From NCBI GenBank assembly GCA_019348555.1, contig JAHWJH010000008.1, positions 1 to 36,188 on the forward strand: a stretch of 36,188 nt of DNA, read 5' to 3'. Position 1 is the first letter of the stretch, and the number at the start of each line of letters is the position of its first letter. Shown piece after piece: positions 7,543 through 19,081 of this stretch. This stretch comes from Actinomycetota bacterium. GTDB taxonomy: Bacteria > Actinomycetota > Acidimicrobiia > Acidimicrobiales > CADCSY01. A program made the translations under genes and the position numbers. The notes below the pieces were generated by a model. It was given only the letters and a program-made list of their open reading frames with translations. It did not search any database and was not told where the DNA came from.

Positions 7543-8475
7543 TCAGGCGGTCAAGAGGTCGCGCTCGCCGCGGTTGAACCGACGCCGGAGCTTCAGGACG
7601 GCCTTGGCCTCGATCTGGCGGATGCCCTCACGGGTCAGACCGAAGCGCTGCGACACCTCCTCGAGGGTCCGCGGGCGACCACGGTCGAGGCCGTAGCGCA
7701 GGCACAGGACCTCCCGCTCCCGCTGGTCGAGGCCCGAGAGCAGCTCGGCCACCTGGGCCGGCAGCATGGAGGAGAAGACCTGCTGGTCGGGCGCCTCCGA
7801 CGACGTGTCCTCGACCAGGTCGCCCAGCTCCCGCTCGCCATCGTGGAGCGGTTCGGAGAGCGATACGGGGTCCTGCAGGTAGGGAAGGAGCTCCTCGACC
7901 TTGCGCATCGACAGGTCGAGCGCCTCGGCCAACTCCTCGGCCCGTGGCGGGCGGCCGTGGCGGACCTCGAAGGCGATGCTCTCCATGCGTAGGGCGAACA
8001 GCTGGTCGCCGGCGTGGACCGGCAGGCGGATGGCCCGGCCGGTGTTGGCGATGCCGCGTCCGATCGCCTGGCGGATCCACCACGTGGCGTAGGTCGAGAA
8101 CTTGAAGCCCTTGTGGGGGTCGAACTTCTCGACCGCGTGCATCAGGCCGAAGTTGCCCTCCTGTACCAGGTCGAGCAACGGCAGGCCCGACGTGGGGTAG
8201 CGCTTGGCGATGGAGACGACCAGGCGCAGGTTGGAGTTCACGAACTGGATCGCCGCGTCGGTGCCGGCACGGACCTTCGCTTCCAGCTCCGGCCGGCGGG
8301 AGGGGGGCACCGGGCGGTCGCCCAGGAGCTCGGCGGCGGCGGCCTCGCCGGCCTGCACCGCTTCACCGAGGCGGAACTCGTCCTCCTTGGTGAGCAGCGG
8401 ATACTTGCCGATGTCGTTCAGGTAGAGCTGGACCAGGTCGTCATCGTCGAACCTGGTGCTTGGCTCTCTGGCCAC
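7543..8475 (-). CDS. RNA polymerase sigma factor, sigma-70 family group 2
   Basis: Primary-like sigma factor of 310 residues that lacks the long region 1.1, hence group 2 (SigB/HrdB relatives). Region 1.2 is LVQLYLNDIGKYPLLTKEDE. Region 2 includes NSNLRLVVSIAKRY, LLDLVQEGNFGLMHAVEKFD, FSTYATWWIRQAIGR and RAIRLPVH. Region 4 ends in the helix-turn-helix TLEEVSQRFGLTREGIRQIE. The intact region 2.4 residues predict recognition of ordinary TAnnnT-type -10 elements. Start is GTG 8475 behind a G-rich stretch. It has its own promoter in the 130-bp gap upstream (8555-8583). Likely a stress or stationary-phase sigma; that role is inferred from group membership. Confidence 0.93.
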   Translation of the reverse strand: MAREPSTRFDDDDLVQLYLNDIGKYPLLTKEDEFRLGEAVQAGEAAAAELLGDRPVPPSRRPELEAKVRAGTDAAIQFVNSNLRLVVSIAKRYPTSGLPLLDLVQEGNFGLMHAVEKFDPHKGFKFSTYATWWIRQAIGRGIANTGRAIRLPVHAGDQLFALRMESIAFEVRHGRPPRAEELAEALDLSMRKVEELLPYLQDPVSLSEPLHDGERELGDLVEDTSSEAPDQQVFSSMLPAQVAELLSGLDQREREVLCLRYGLDRGRPRTLEEVSQRFGLTREGIRQIEAKAVLKLRRRFNRGERDLLTA

Positions 8476-8554
8476 GTACTCCCCCCCCGGTGGAGCGGCC
8501 GGACCAACCCGGCCTCACTGCCTTTCGCCGGGGCGATCTCCCGACGTTGTCCGA

Positions 8555-8583
8555 ATCCTACCGTCGTCACCTGTACGTGGCAC
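8555..8583 (-). promoter_or_regulatory. Putative promoter of the sigma factor gene
   Basis: Read on the minus strand: -35 GTGCCA (8583-8578), a 17-bp spacer, then -10 TAGGAT (8560-8555). This matches four of six TTGACA bases and the TAnnnT pattern. A start near 8548 would give a leader of about 70 nt ahead of the GTG at 8475. Confidence 0.5.
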
Positions 8584-8605
8584 GCACGTGAGTTGGATTG
8601 ATCCC

Positions 8606-9016
8606 TCATCTGGGGAGCCGGCCCAACGTGTCGGCCTCCCCCTCGTCGACCTCGGTGGAGAAGAACGCGGTCAGCATCTCCGAGGCCACCTCCGGCGAGG
8701 TGAGACGCAGCCCCAGAGCGACCACGTTGGCGTCGTTCCAGCGCCGGGCGCCCCGAGCGGTCTCGGCATCGGTGCACAGCGCGGCTCGCACCCCCGGCAC
8801 CTTGTTGGCGGCGATGGAGACGCCGGTGCCGGTCCAGCAGCAGACCACGCCACGGTCGGCCCGGCCCGAGGCCACCGCCTCGCCCACCGATCGCCCGACC
8901 TCCGGCCAGGAGTCGCCGTCGGCCACCACGAGGACGTCGTGGCCGAGCTGGCTCAGGCACCGGTGGAGATGGTCGACCAGTGCCGTGTGCTCGTCGGTCC
9001 CGAGAGCCACCCGCAT
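8606..9016 (-). CDS. RpiB/LacA/LacB family sugar-phosphate isomerase
   Basis: Small Rossmann-like isomerase of the ribose-5-phosphate isomerase B family, 136 residues, a normal length. It carries CCWTGTGVSIAANKVPGVRA with the catalytic cysteine (second Cys, aligned to the Cys of ICGTG in E. coli RpiB) and RRWNDANVVALGLR, the conserved phosphate/substrate-binding helix. The N-terminal SDHAG motif is altered to GTDEHTA, and CGTG reads CWTG. The substrate could therefore be ribose-5-phosphate or another aldose phosphate. Starts at ATG 9016, 22 bp after the gpsA stop on the same strand, suggesting co-transcription with gpsA. Confidence 0.87.
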   Translation of the reverse strand: MRVALGTDEHTALVDHLHRCLSQLGHDVLVVADGDSWPEVGRSVGEAVASGRADRGVVCCWTGTGVSIAANKVPGVRAALCTDAETARGARRWNDANVVALGLRLTSPEVASEMLTAFFSTEVDEGEADTLGRLPR

Positions 9017-9038
9017 TCCCCCAGTGTGGCGGCTGCGC

Positions 9039-10043
9039 TCACCGATCCAGCCCGTGGAGCTCCGGGCGCGGTCGGCGGTGCATCAGCGCGGCCAGGGCGT
9101 CGGCCGCCGAGCGCTCGCCCCGGCACACGGCCACGGTCTGCTCGGCGATGGGCACCTCGACATCGAGCTCGGCTCCCAGCTCGCACGCCACCGGGGCGCT
9201 GTTGACGCCCTCGGCCACCCGCTGCAGGTCGGCGACGATGGCCGCCAGCTCCCGCCCTCGACCCAGCTCCACGCCGAGTTGGTGGTTGCGGCTGCGAGCG
9301 CTGCTGCAGGTCGCCACCAGGTCGCCCAGCCCCGCCAGCCCGGCGCACGTGCGGGCGTCGCCGCCGAGTGCCACCGCCAAGCGGGTCAGCTCGGCCAGAC
9401 CCCGGGTGACCAGGGCGGCTCTGGCGTTGTCGCCCAGCTGCATGCCGTCAGCCATGCCGGCGGCGATGGCCACGACGTTCTTGAGGGCGCCGGCGACCTC
9501 GCACCCGATCACGTCGTCGTTGGTGTAGACCCGGAAGCTGTCGGTGCTGAACGCCTGCTGGAGCCCGGTGGCGACGGCCCGGTCGGCGATGGCGAGCACC
9601 GACGCGGCCGGGAGGTCGGCACCGATCTCGCCGGCGAGGTTCGGGCCGGTCAGCGCCCCGGCGGGATGGCCCGGCAGGAGCTCGCCGATGATCTCGCTCA
9701 TGCGCTTGCGCGACCGCAGCTCGAGCCCCTTGGCCAGACTGACCACGGGGACGCCCGGCGCCAGATGGGGTGCCAGCGCCTCCATCACGGCCCGGAAGCC
9801 GTGCGTGGGCACGGCGACGGCGAGGGCGTCGACGTCGTGCACGGCTTCGGCCAGGCTGCTCGTGGCTTGCAGTGACGGCGGCAACACCACGCCGGGCAGG
9901 TAGGCCCGGTTGGTGTGGGCGGTGTCGATCTCCACCGCCAGGTCGGCCCGCCGGGCCCACAGGACGGTGGGTCCGTTGGCGCAACGCAGGGCGGCGAAGG
10001 TGGTGCCCCACGACCCCGCCCCGATGACCGCCACCCGCAGCAC
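9039..10043 (-). CDS. gpsA: NAD(P)-dependent glycerol-3-phosphate dehydrogenase
   Basis: Reduces dihydroxyacetone phosphate to sn-glycerol-3-phosphate for phospholipid synthesis in the cytosol; 334 residues. The nucleotide-binding motif is VIGAGSWGTTFA at the N-terminus. The catalytic lysine lies in CEVAGALKNVVAIAAGMADG, and substrate-binding segments include ALTGPNLAGEI and GLAGLGDLVATC. Initiation at GTG 10043 fits a -10 TAGTCT placed 6 nt upstream, pointing to a leaderless mRNA. It is divergent from cofC; from memory the same gpsA/cofC pair is found in mycobacteria (Rv2982c/Rv2983). Confidence 0.95.
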   Translation of the reverse strand: MLRVAVIGAGSWGTTFAALRCANGPTVLWARRADLAVEIDTAHTNRAYLPGVVLPPSLQATSSLAEAVHDVDALAVAVPTHGFRAVMEALAPHLAPGVPVVSLAKGLELRSRKRMSEIIGELLPGHPAGALTGPNLAGEIGADLPAASVLAIADRAVATGLQQAFSTDSFRVYTNDDVIGCEVAGALKNVVAIAAGMADGMQLGDNARAALVTRGLAELTRLAVALGGDARTCAGLAGLGDLVATCSSARSRNHQLGVELGRGRELAAIVADLQRVAEGVNSAPVACELGAELDVEVPIAEQTVAVCRGERSAADALAALMHRRPRPELHGLDR

Positions 10044-10049
10044 GGCCGA

Positions 10050-10055
10050 AGACTA
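10050..10055 (-). promoter_or_regulatory. Putative -10 element for a leaderless gpsA transcript
   Basis: On the minus strand TAGTCT is followed by exactly 6 nt and then the GTG start of gpsA at 10043. A TAnnnT box 6-7 nt before the start codon, with no intervening Shine-Dalgarno, is the common leaderless arrangement in actinobacteria. Confidence 0.5.
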
Positions 10056-10096
10056 GGAGGCCGCCCTCCCCGTGGTGGTCGTACACTTCGGTGCCC

Positions 10097-10675
10097 ATGG
10101 CCTCGGCGGTGCTGGTCCCGGTCAAGGCCTTCGCCCGGGCGAAGCTGCGGCTGGCGTGCGCACTCGACGACGTGGCCCGCCAGGCCCTGGCACGTGACAT
10201 GGCCACCGTGGTGGTGGCCGCCGCCGCCCCACTCCCCGTCGCCGTCGTCTGCGACGACGACGGCGTGGCCGCCTGGGCGGCGGCGCTGGGTGCCGAGGTG
10301 GTGTGGGCACCGGGCCAGGGGCTCGACCGGGCGGTGACCCTCGGCGTCGCCCACCTCGCCGCCGAGGGCTTCGACCGGGTGGTCGTCGCCCACGGCGACC
10401 TGCCGCTGGCGACGTCTCTCGCAGGGCTGGCCGCCGGCACCGGCGTCACGCTCGTCCCCGATCGCCACGACGACGGCACCAACGTGGCCGTGGTTCCGCC
10501 AGGGTGCGGCTTCGCGTTCTCCTACGGGCCCGGCTCGTTCGAGCGGCACTGCCGGGAGGCCCGGCGCCTGGGCCTCGGGCCCTCCGTCGTGCGGGTGCCG
10601 GCGCTGGCGTGGGACGTGGACCGACCCGGCGACCTGGTGCTGCCCGCCAGCCGGCCGGTGGCCCCGTGCGGCTGA
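10097..10675 (+). CDS. cofC: 2-phospho-L-lactate (or phosphoenolpyruvate) guanylyltransferase, CofC-like
   Basis: Activates the phospho-acid with GTP in coenzyme F420 biosynthesis, giving the donor for the CofD step. 192 residues, slightly short for the family. It begins ASAVLVPVKAFARAKLRL (nucleotide-binding VPVK..AK..RL motif). It also has VVVAHGDLPLA (metal-binding Asp) and LVPDRHDDGTNVAVVPP, the CofC signature for the GTP sugar, followed by FAFSYGPGSFERH. ATG 10097 is preferred to GTG 10091 because the family starts right at this point. A TACACT -10-like hexamer lies at 10082-10087. The stop lies inside the next gene (10-nt overlap), so the PIG-L gene is probably co-expressed. Confidence 0.88.
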   Translation: MASAVLVPVKAFARAKLRLACALDDVARQALARDMATVVVAAAAPLPVAVVCDDDGVAAWAAALGAEVVWAPGQGLDRAVTLGVAHLAAEGFDRVVVAHGDLPLATSLAGLAAGTGVTLVPDRHDDGTNVAVVPPGCGFAFSYGPGSFERHCREARRLGLGPSVVRVPALAWDVDRPGDLVLPASRPVAPCG

Positions 10676-11391
10676 ACCTCGACGTTCCGGCGAGCGCCCT
10701 GGCGGTGGGCGCCCATCCCGACGACGTCGAGTTCGGATGTGGCGCCACGCTGGCCAAGTGGGCGGCGCAGGGCTGCGTCGTGCACCACCTGGTGTGCACC
10801 GACGGCTCGAAGGGGTCGTGGGACCCCGACCAGGACCGCGCCGAGCTGGTGGTCGAGCGCCAGGCCGAGCAGCGGTCGGCGGCCAGTGCCCTCGGTGCTG
10901 TCGGCGAGTGCGTCTTCCTCGGGTGGGTCGACGGCGAGCTGGAGTCGGGGCTGCGCCAGCGCTGGGAGCTCGCGTACTGGATCCGGCGGCTGCGCCCCGA
11001 GGTGGTGCTGGGGCATGACCCGTGGAAGCGGTGGCGGCTCCATCCCGACCACCGCCACGCCGGGTTCCTCGCCGTGGAGGGGGTGGTCGCCGCCCGCGAC
11101 CCGCACTTCTTCCCCGAGCAGCAGCTCGCGCCCCACCGGCCGCGCTCGATGCTGTTGTGGGAGGCCGACGAGGCTGACCACGTGGAGGACGTGGACGGCT
11201 ATGTCGATGCCAAGGTGGCCGCGCTCCTCGAGCATCGCAGCCAGTTCCGCTCCACCCACCGGATCGACGATCCCGACGACGAGGTCCAGGTGCAGGCCTT
11301 CCGCGAGCGCATGGGATCCCGCCTGGCGGAGATGGGCGCGCTCGGCGGTGTCGGCCAGGGCGAGGCGTTCAAGCACGTCGAACAGCTCTGA
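10666..11391 (+). CDS. PIG-L family N-acetylglucosaminyl-type deacetylase
   Basis: Zinc-dependent deacetylase of the LmbE/PIG-L family, 241 residues. The zinc site is formed by GAHPDDVEFGCGATLAKW (His-Pro-Asp-Asp) and the later HPDHRHAG. TDGSKGSWDP and LGHDPWKRWRLHP are other conserved segments. The family includes MshB (mycothiol) and Mca, as well as antibiotic-tailoring deacetylases; sequence reading alone cannot choose. GTG at 10666 overlaps the cofC end by 10 nt and is the only start ahead of the first conserved strand. Downstream are 188 bp of non-coding DNA that contain the hsp20 promoter and leader. Confidence 0.88.
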   Translation: MRLNLDVPASALAVGAHPDDVEFGCGATLAKWAAQGCVVHHLVCTDGSKGSWDPDQDRAELVVERQAEQRSAASALGAVGECVFLGWVDGELESGLRQRWELAYWIRRLRPEVVLGHDPWKRWRLHPDHRHAGFLAVEGVVAARDPHFFPEQQLAPHRPRSMLLWEADEADHVEDVDGYVDAKVAALLEHRSQFRSTHRIDDPDDEVQVQAFRERMGSRLAEMGALGGVGQGEAFKHVEQL

Positions 11392-11436
11392 CCACGCCGT
11401 CGAAGACGGGCTGGCAGCGTTCGGGGAGACACAGCG

Positions 11437-11465
11437 TTGACATCCGGCGTCCACAGGACAATCAT
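11437..11465 (+). promoter_or_regulatory. Putative sigma-70 promoter of the hsp20 gene
   Basis: A perfect -35 TTGACA (11437-11442) is followed by a 17-bp spacer and AATCAT (11460-11465), which matches four of six TATAAT bases. Transcription from about 11472 would give a leader of roughly 108 nt that contains the hairpin at 11520-11554. Confidence 0.55.
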
Positions 11466-11519
11466 GAGCGGCGTTCCTCGCTCCGGCGGCCACCCCGCTC
11501 GGATGAGGAAAGCGGACGC

Positions 11520-11554
11520 GGGCTGAGGTACGTCGGGGGGGCGTGCCTCAGCCC
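11520..11554 (+). other. Strong leader hairpin upstream of hsp20
   Basis: GGGCTGAGG (11520-11528) is the exact complement of CCTCAGCCC (11546-11554). The stem continues inward through a T-G wobble and ACG/CGT, giving 13 pairs around a 9-nt G-rich loop. A second CCTCAG at 11559-11564 could pair with the same left arm, so two mutually exclusive folds exist. No T-run follows, so an intrinsic terminator is unlikely. It may be a regulatory leader for the Hsp20 gene or a barrier to read-through from the deacetylase gene. Confidence 0.5.
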
Positions 11555-11579
11555 CGCTCCTCAGGGTAAGACGGGGCCC

Positions 11580-11966
11580 ATGTCCTCAACCGAACCCGAC
11601 AACTCGCTCATGGCAACCGAAGGCGGCGCGCAGGCGGCAGCCGGCCAACCCCAGCAGGTCCCTGTCAACCTCTACGAGACCGAGCAGGCCATCGTGCTGG
11701 TTGCCCCCCTGCCGGGCGTGATGGCCGACGACATCGCGGTGACCGTCGACGGTCGCACCGTGCACCTCGCCGCTGATCTCCGGACCAAGGCGGTCAAGGA
11801 CTACCTCCTGCACGAGTGGCACTACGGCCCCTACGAGCGGACCGTCGAGGTGCCCGACGGCTTCGGCGGCCCCGCCGAGGCGACGTTCGCCAACGGCCAG
11901 CTGGCACTTCGGATCGAACGTGGGGAAGGCGGCGAACGCCGATCCGTGGAGGTCACCAGGCACTAG
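11580..11966 (+). CDS. Hsp20/alpha-crystallin family small heat shock protein
   Basis: ATP-independent chaperone that holds unfolding proteins; 128 residues. The alpha-crystallin domain runs from VNLYETEQAIVLVAPLPGV through DDIAVTVDGRTVHLAADL and YERTVEVPDGF to GQLALRIERGEG. The last of these is close to the conserved G-x-L-x-I/V-x-I/V motif used in dimer and oligomer contacts, reading GQLALRI here. The N-terminal arm (about 27 residues) is Ala/Gln-rich and short. Preceded by a TTGACA promoter and a strong hairpin. The Shine-Dalgarno is poor (only a GGGG close to the ATG), in line with control at the leader. Convergent with the small membrane protein gene 16 bp downstream. Confidence 0.85.
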   Translation: MSSTEPDNSLMATEGGAQAAAGQPQQVPVNLYETEQAIVLVAPLPGVMADDIAVTVDGRTVHLAADLRTKAVKDYLLHEWHYGPYERTVEVPDGFGGPAEATFANGQLALRIERGEGGERRSVEVTRH

Positions 11967-11982
11967 ACGAACAGCCGGTAGA

Positions 11983-12123
11983 TCAGCGGCGACGAGCCAC
12001 CAACCCGGCCACCACGATGAGCACGAGCACGGCGAGGCCGGCGGTCAGCACCACCCATGTCGGAAGGGGCTCGCCGACCACGCGGCGCACCATCGTGGTG
12101 GTGGTCTCGACGACCTCGGTCAC
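11983..12123 (-). CDS. Small single-span membrane protein downstream of the HIT gene
   Basis: A 46-residue protein that I do not recognise. An N-terminal polar part TEVVETTTTMVRRVVGEPLP is followed by one hydrophobic helix, TWVVLTAGLAVLVLIVVAGL, and a basic end VARRR, which predicts a single membrane span with the C-terminus in the cytoplasm. GTG 12123 is chosen as start; a longer frame would run back into the HIT gene. It begins 10 bp after the HIT stop and so belongs to the DsbA-HIT operon. No function is proposed. Confidence 0.6.
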   Translation of the reverse strand: MTEVVETTTTMVRRVVGEPLPTWVVLTAGLAVLVLIVVAGLVARRR

Positions 12124-12133
12124 GGCCGGGACG

Positions 12134-12583
12134 CTACCGGTCCTCGCCCAAGGGCAGCTGCGCGCCGAGGGCCAGGCGCAGGGCGGCACCGACCTCGGCG
12201 ACGTGCGCGTCGTCGGCGTAGCGCTGCCGCGGCCAGAAGAAGCCTCGAAGCCCGTCCTTCGGCTTTCGTGGCACCACGTGGACGTGGAGGTGGGGCACGC
12301 TCTGGCTCACCCGGTTGTTGCAGGCCACGAAGCTGCCGGCGGCTCCCAAGCCGTCCTCCATCGCCCGAGCGAGCCGTCGTGCTCGGCCGAAGAGAGGGCC
12401 GACCAGCTCCGAGGGCAGGTCGACCAGTGTCTCGACATGCGCCCTGGGCACCACCAGGGTGTGGCCGGGGAACAGCGGCCGGACGTCGAGGAAGGCCACG
12501 AAGCCCTCGTCGTCGAGCACCACCTCCGCTGGGATGTCGCCGGCGACGATGCCACAGAACGCGCAGCGGGCGCCGTCGCTCAG
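12134..12583 (-). CDS. HIT family hydrolase, probable CTG start
   Basis: Histidine-triad nucleotide hydrolase or transferase, 149 residues if started at CTG 12583. The triad is SVPHLHVHVVPR near the C-terminus. The N-terminus reads SDGARCAFCGIVAGDIPAEV, with the zinc-type C-x2-C that HIT proteins carry before DEGFVAFLDVRPLFPGHTLV. The first ATG/GTG/TTG in frame (GTG 12523) would remove this conserved part, and none exists upstream of it. CTG 12583 overlaps the DsbA stop by 4 nt (CTGA) and has GGAGGG 7 nt upstream. Substrate unknown; family members hydrolyse AMP conjugates or Ap4A. The C-terminus is followed by a small membrane protein gene. Confidence 0.88.
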   Translation of the reverse strand: MSDGARCAFCGIVAGDIPAEVVLDDEGFVAFLDVRPLFPGHTLVVPRAHVETLVDLPSELVGPLFGRARRLARAMEDGLGAAGSFVACNNRVSQSVPHLHVHVVPRKPKDGLRGFFWPRQRYADDAHVAEVGAALRLALGAQLPLGEDR

Positions 12584-13257
12584 GTCGCCGCCCTCCGCAG
12601 CAGGTCGTCGTAGACCGAGGGGTCGTCGGCGTCGACGACCGGGAAGCCCCTCCCCTTGCGGCCCTGCCAGTGGTGGGTCACCCCGGGGTTGTGGGCGTCA
12701 CTGCCGTCGGCGAGGAACAGGTGGGGACTGCCCTGCACCTCGTCGGTGCTCGACCGCTGGAAGTCGTCGATCACCGCCCGACGCGCCCGGCCGTCGTCGA
12801 GCGCCTCGGCCAGGGCACCGGCGTCGACCTCGGCGCTCGCCTCGGCCACCTCCAGGATGACCGGGAGCAGCGAGATGCACCGGCTCTCGGCGTAGAAAGC
12901 CCGGCGCAGGCCGAGGTCGAGGGCGGCGGACGCGGCCAGGCCTTGGGACTTGGCTGCCTGGACCGCTTCGAGAGCCGGCAGCATGGTGACCGGCCACTCC
13001 GACGACCGGGCCTGCCAGACCTGCCAGCAGGCGTCGGGCACCAGCGCGCCGGCCACCGGGATCTCGGCGTCGAGAATGCGCTTGGGCGTCGGCCGGCCGT
13101 TGATCAGCTCCAGGGGAAAGGCGTGGTGGTCGATGCCGACGGTGTCCACCAGATCGAGCCGCGCCCGGGCGGCGAAGAGCCGCTCGACGGCGACGCTGGC
13201 CCACGGGCAGCCGATGTCCGAGTAGACCACGATGGTGCAGGGAGGGACGTCGATCAT
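12580..13257 (-). CDS. DsbA family (thioredoxin-fold) oxidoreductase, FrnE-like
   Basis: Thioredoxin-fold protein of 225 residues with the DsbA helical insertion. The redox site is altered: VVYSDIGCPWASVAVERL has Cys followed by Pro-Trp-Ala, so only one cysteine (C-x2-A/S), as in 2-hydroxychromene-2-carboxylate isomerase and FrnE relatives. The cis-Pro loop is in STDEVQGSPHLFLADG. No signal peptide, so cytosolic. ATG 13257 fits the family start (IDVPPCTIVVYSD). The single-cysteine site argues against a disulfide oxidase; a glutathione-, mycothiol- or isomerase-type reaction is more likely (inference). The TGA overlaps the CTG start of the HIT gene. Confidence 0.82.
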   Translation of the reverse strand: MIDVPPCTIVVYSDIGCPWASVAVERLFAARARLDLVDTVGIDHHAFPLELINGRPTPKRILDAEIPVAGALVPDACWQVWQARSSEWPVTMLPALEAVQAAKSQGLAASAALDLGLRRAFYAESRCISLLPVILEVAEASAEVDAGALAEALDDGRARRAVIDDFQRSSTDEVQGSPHLFLADGSDAHNPGVTHHWQGRKGRGFPVVDADDPSVYDDLLRRAAT

Positions 13258-13398
13258 CGACGCGGTCTACCCGCACGGTGCCAGTCGAACAGCAGCGGAC
13301 CCGTCTCGTGCCACCATCTGCGGCATGGAGGCCATTCCCGCCCGCAGCCCATGACCGCCCTGGCGGAGACCACCCCGGCGCAGGGCGCGGGACCGCCG

Positions 13399-13404
13399 TA
13401 TCCT
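13399..13404 (+). promoter_or_regulatory. Putative -10 element upstream of lhr
   Basis: TATCCT fits the TAnnnT pattern and lies about 57 nt before the proposed CTG start of the Lhr gene, leaving a short leader with AGGAGG at 13449-13454. No convincing -35 is visible. Confidence 0.3.
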
Positions 13405-13460
13405 TCGTCGTAGGCGACGGCGCCGACCGAGGCGCCGGCGTCGCGACCAGGAGGCCGGAG

Positions 13461-17753
<4,293 letters not shown>

Positions 17754-17762
17754 GCACCAGCG

Positions 17763-18311
17763 GTGCAGACCTTCCTTCCCGATCCTGACTTCGCCGGCAG
17801 CGCCCGGCTCCTCGACTCCAGGCGCCTGGGCAAGCAGCGGGTGGAGGCGCTCCAGGTGCTGCGGGCCCTCACCCGGGTGCCCTACGGGTGGAAGTCCCAC
17901 CCGGCGGTGCTGATGTGGGCCGGGTGCGAGGAGGCACTGGTCGCCTACGCCCTGGCCATGTGCGAGGAATGGGGCCGGCGCGGCCACCCCGACACGGTCG
18001 CCGGCACCATCGTCGAGGATTTCAAGGCGGCCACGGGCGTGGACCAGGTGCGCAGCCAGGCAGAGCTCGCCGCCGCCGGCGCGCTGCCGACGTGGCTGTT
18101 CGACGAGGCGCTGCACCGCAGCCATCGCTCGGCCCTGGTTCGCAAGGACCCCTCCTTCTACCGTCCGTACTTCCCCGACGTGCCCGACGATCTCCCCTAC
18201 GTCTGGCCGGTCCGCTCCCAGAGGGCGCTGCGAGCCGAGGTCGCCCGGCAGGACCCCAGCCCGGCCGAGGAGTGGACGGAGGGGGGTGTGGGTGTTATGC
18301 CGGATACATGA
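17763..18311 (+). CDS. MSMEG_6728-family protein, pyrimidine dimer DNA glycosylase-like
   Basis: 182-residue protein of the Pyr_excise type (T4 endonuclease V relatives). It begins MQTFLPDPDFAGSARLLDSR followed by RLGKQRVEALQVLRAL, where N-terminal residues and Arg/Lys/Glu resemble the endonuclease V active site. Then GWKSHPAVLMWAG is followed by a helical region with LHRSHRSALVRKDPSFYRPY. The GTG at 17763 gives the conserved N-terminus, which in T4 enzymes supplies the catalytic amine after Met removal (Thr there, Gln here, so the chemistry may differ). It sits 9 bp after lhr on the same strand, so a joint role in UV-damage repair is plausible. Confidence 0.8.
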   Translation: MQTFLPDPDFAGSARLLDSRRLGKQRVEALQVLRALTRVPYGWKSHPAVLMWAGCEEALVAYALAMCEEWGRRGHPDTVAGTIVEDFKAATGVDQVRSQAELAAAGALPTWLFDEALHRSHRSALVRKDPSFYRPYFPDVPDDLPYVWPVRSQRALRAEVARQDPSPAEEWTEGGVGVMPDT

Positions 18312-19081
18312 CGACTTCGGGACAGCTTTGGCGTGTGCTGACGGGCCTGACCGCAGTGGCGCTGTTGACGGGATGCGGCGGCGACGGAGACCAGGAGGCT
18401 GCCTCCACGACCACCACCGCTGCCGAAGCACCGGAGGTGGCGGCCGGCGCCGAGGACTACTGCCTGGCGGCTCGTCTGCTGGACGAGCAGGAGTCCTTGC
18501 CGACCGTGGAACAGCTCGACGAGCTCGCCGCCGTCGCTCCCGAGCAGATCAAGGCCGATGTCGAGTTCGTGATCGGGCGCTTCAAGGCGGGCGTCGAGGC
18601 CGGCGACCCGGCCTCCGCCTTCGGCGATCCGGAGGTCGAGCAGCGCCTGGAGCGGGTCGAGGAGTTCGAGGCCCGAGTGTGCGGCCTGACTGACGACGAA
18701 GAGGAACAGGACCCGGCGGTGACGGCCCTCGACCCGGCGGCGCGCCGCATCGACGTGACTGCCACCGAGTACGACTTCGAGTTCGGCGAGGTGGCGGCAG
18801 GGCGTACCTCGTTCGTCATGGCCAACGCCGGCCAGGAGACGCACATCATGATCGTCGGCAAGCTGAAGGAGGGCGCCACCCTCGAGCAGGCACTCGCCGC
18901 CGACGACCCGGAACAGTTCGTCGAGGTGGACTACGAGTCGGACATCGCCAATGCGGGCGAGGAGGCGGTGGTGACGGCCGATCTGACGCCCGGAAACTGG
19001 GCCATGGTCTGCCCGATCCCGGCTTCCGACGGCCAGCCCCACTTCCTCAAGGGCATGGCGGTGCCGTTCACCGTCGAGTAG
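18308..19081 (+). CDS. Secreted lipoprotein with a cupredoxin-like C-terminal domain
   Basis: 257-residue lipoprotein. The signal peptide ends in a lipobox ALLTGC with Cys23, then a Thr/Ala-rich linker STTTTAAEAPEVAAGAEDYC. Residues about 45-135 form an acidic helical segment that I do not recognise. The C-terminal 110 residues look like a small beta-barrel: IDVTATEYDFEFGEVAAG, then FVMANAGQETHIMIVGKL, and VCPIPASDGQPHFLKGM. Possible type 1 copper ligands are H179, C235, H245 and M250, with a C-x9-H-x4-M spacing longer than in plastocyanin. Its ATG overlaps the preceding stop by 4 nt. The job could be copper binding or electron transfer; this is inference. Confidence 0.75.
   Translation: MTTSGQLWRVLTGLTAVALLTGCGGDGDQEAASTTTTAAEAPEVAAGAEDYCLAARLLDEQESLPTVEQLDELAAVAPEQIKADVEFVIGRFKAGVEAGDPASAFGDPEVEQRLERVEEFEARVCGLTDDEEEQDPAVTALDPAARRIDVTATEYDFEFGEVAAGRTSFVMANAGQETHIMIVGKLKEGATLEQALAADDPEQFVEVDYESDIANAGEEAVVTADLTPGNWAMVCPIPASDGQPHFLKGMAVPFTVE

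Noticed and set aside
13350-13413. Short plus-strand frame beginning ATGACCGCCCTGGC before lhr
   Set aside because: Twenty codons only, no ribosome site, overlaps the presumed promoter of lhr; a leader peptide cannot be supported.
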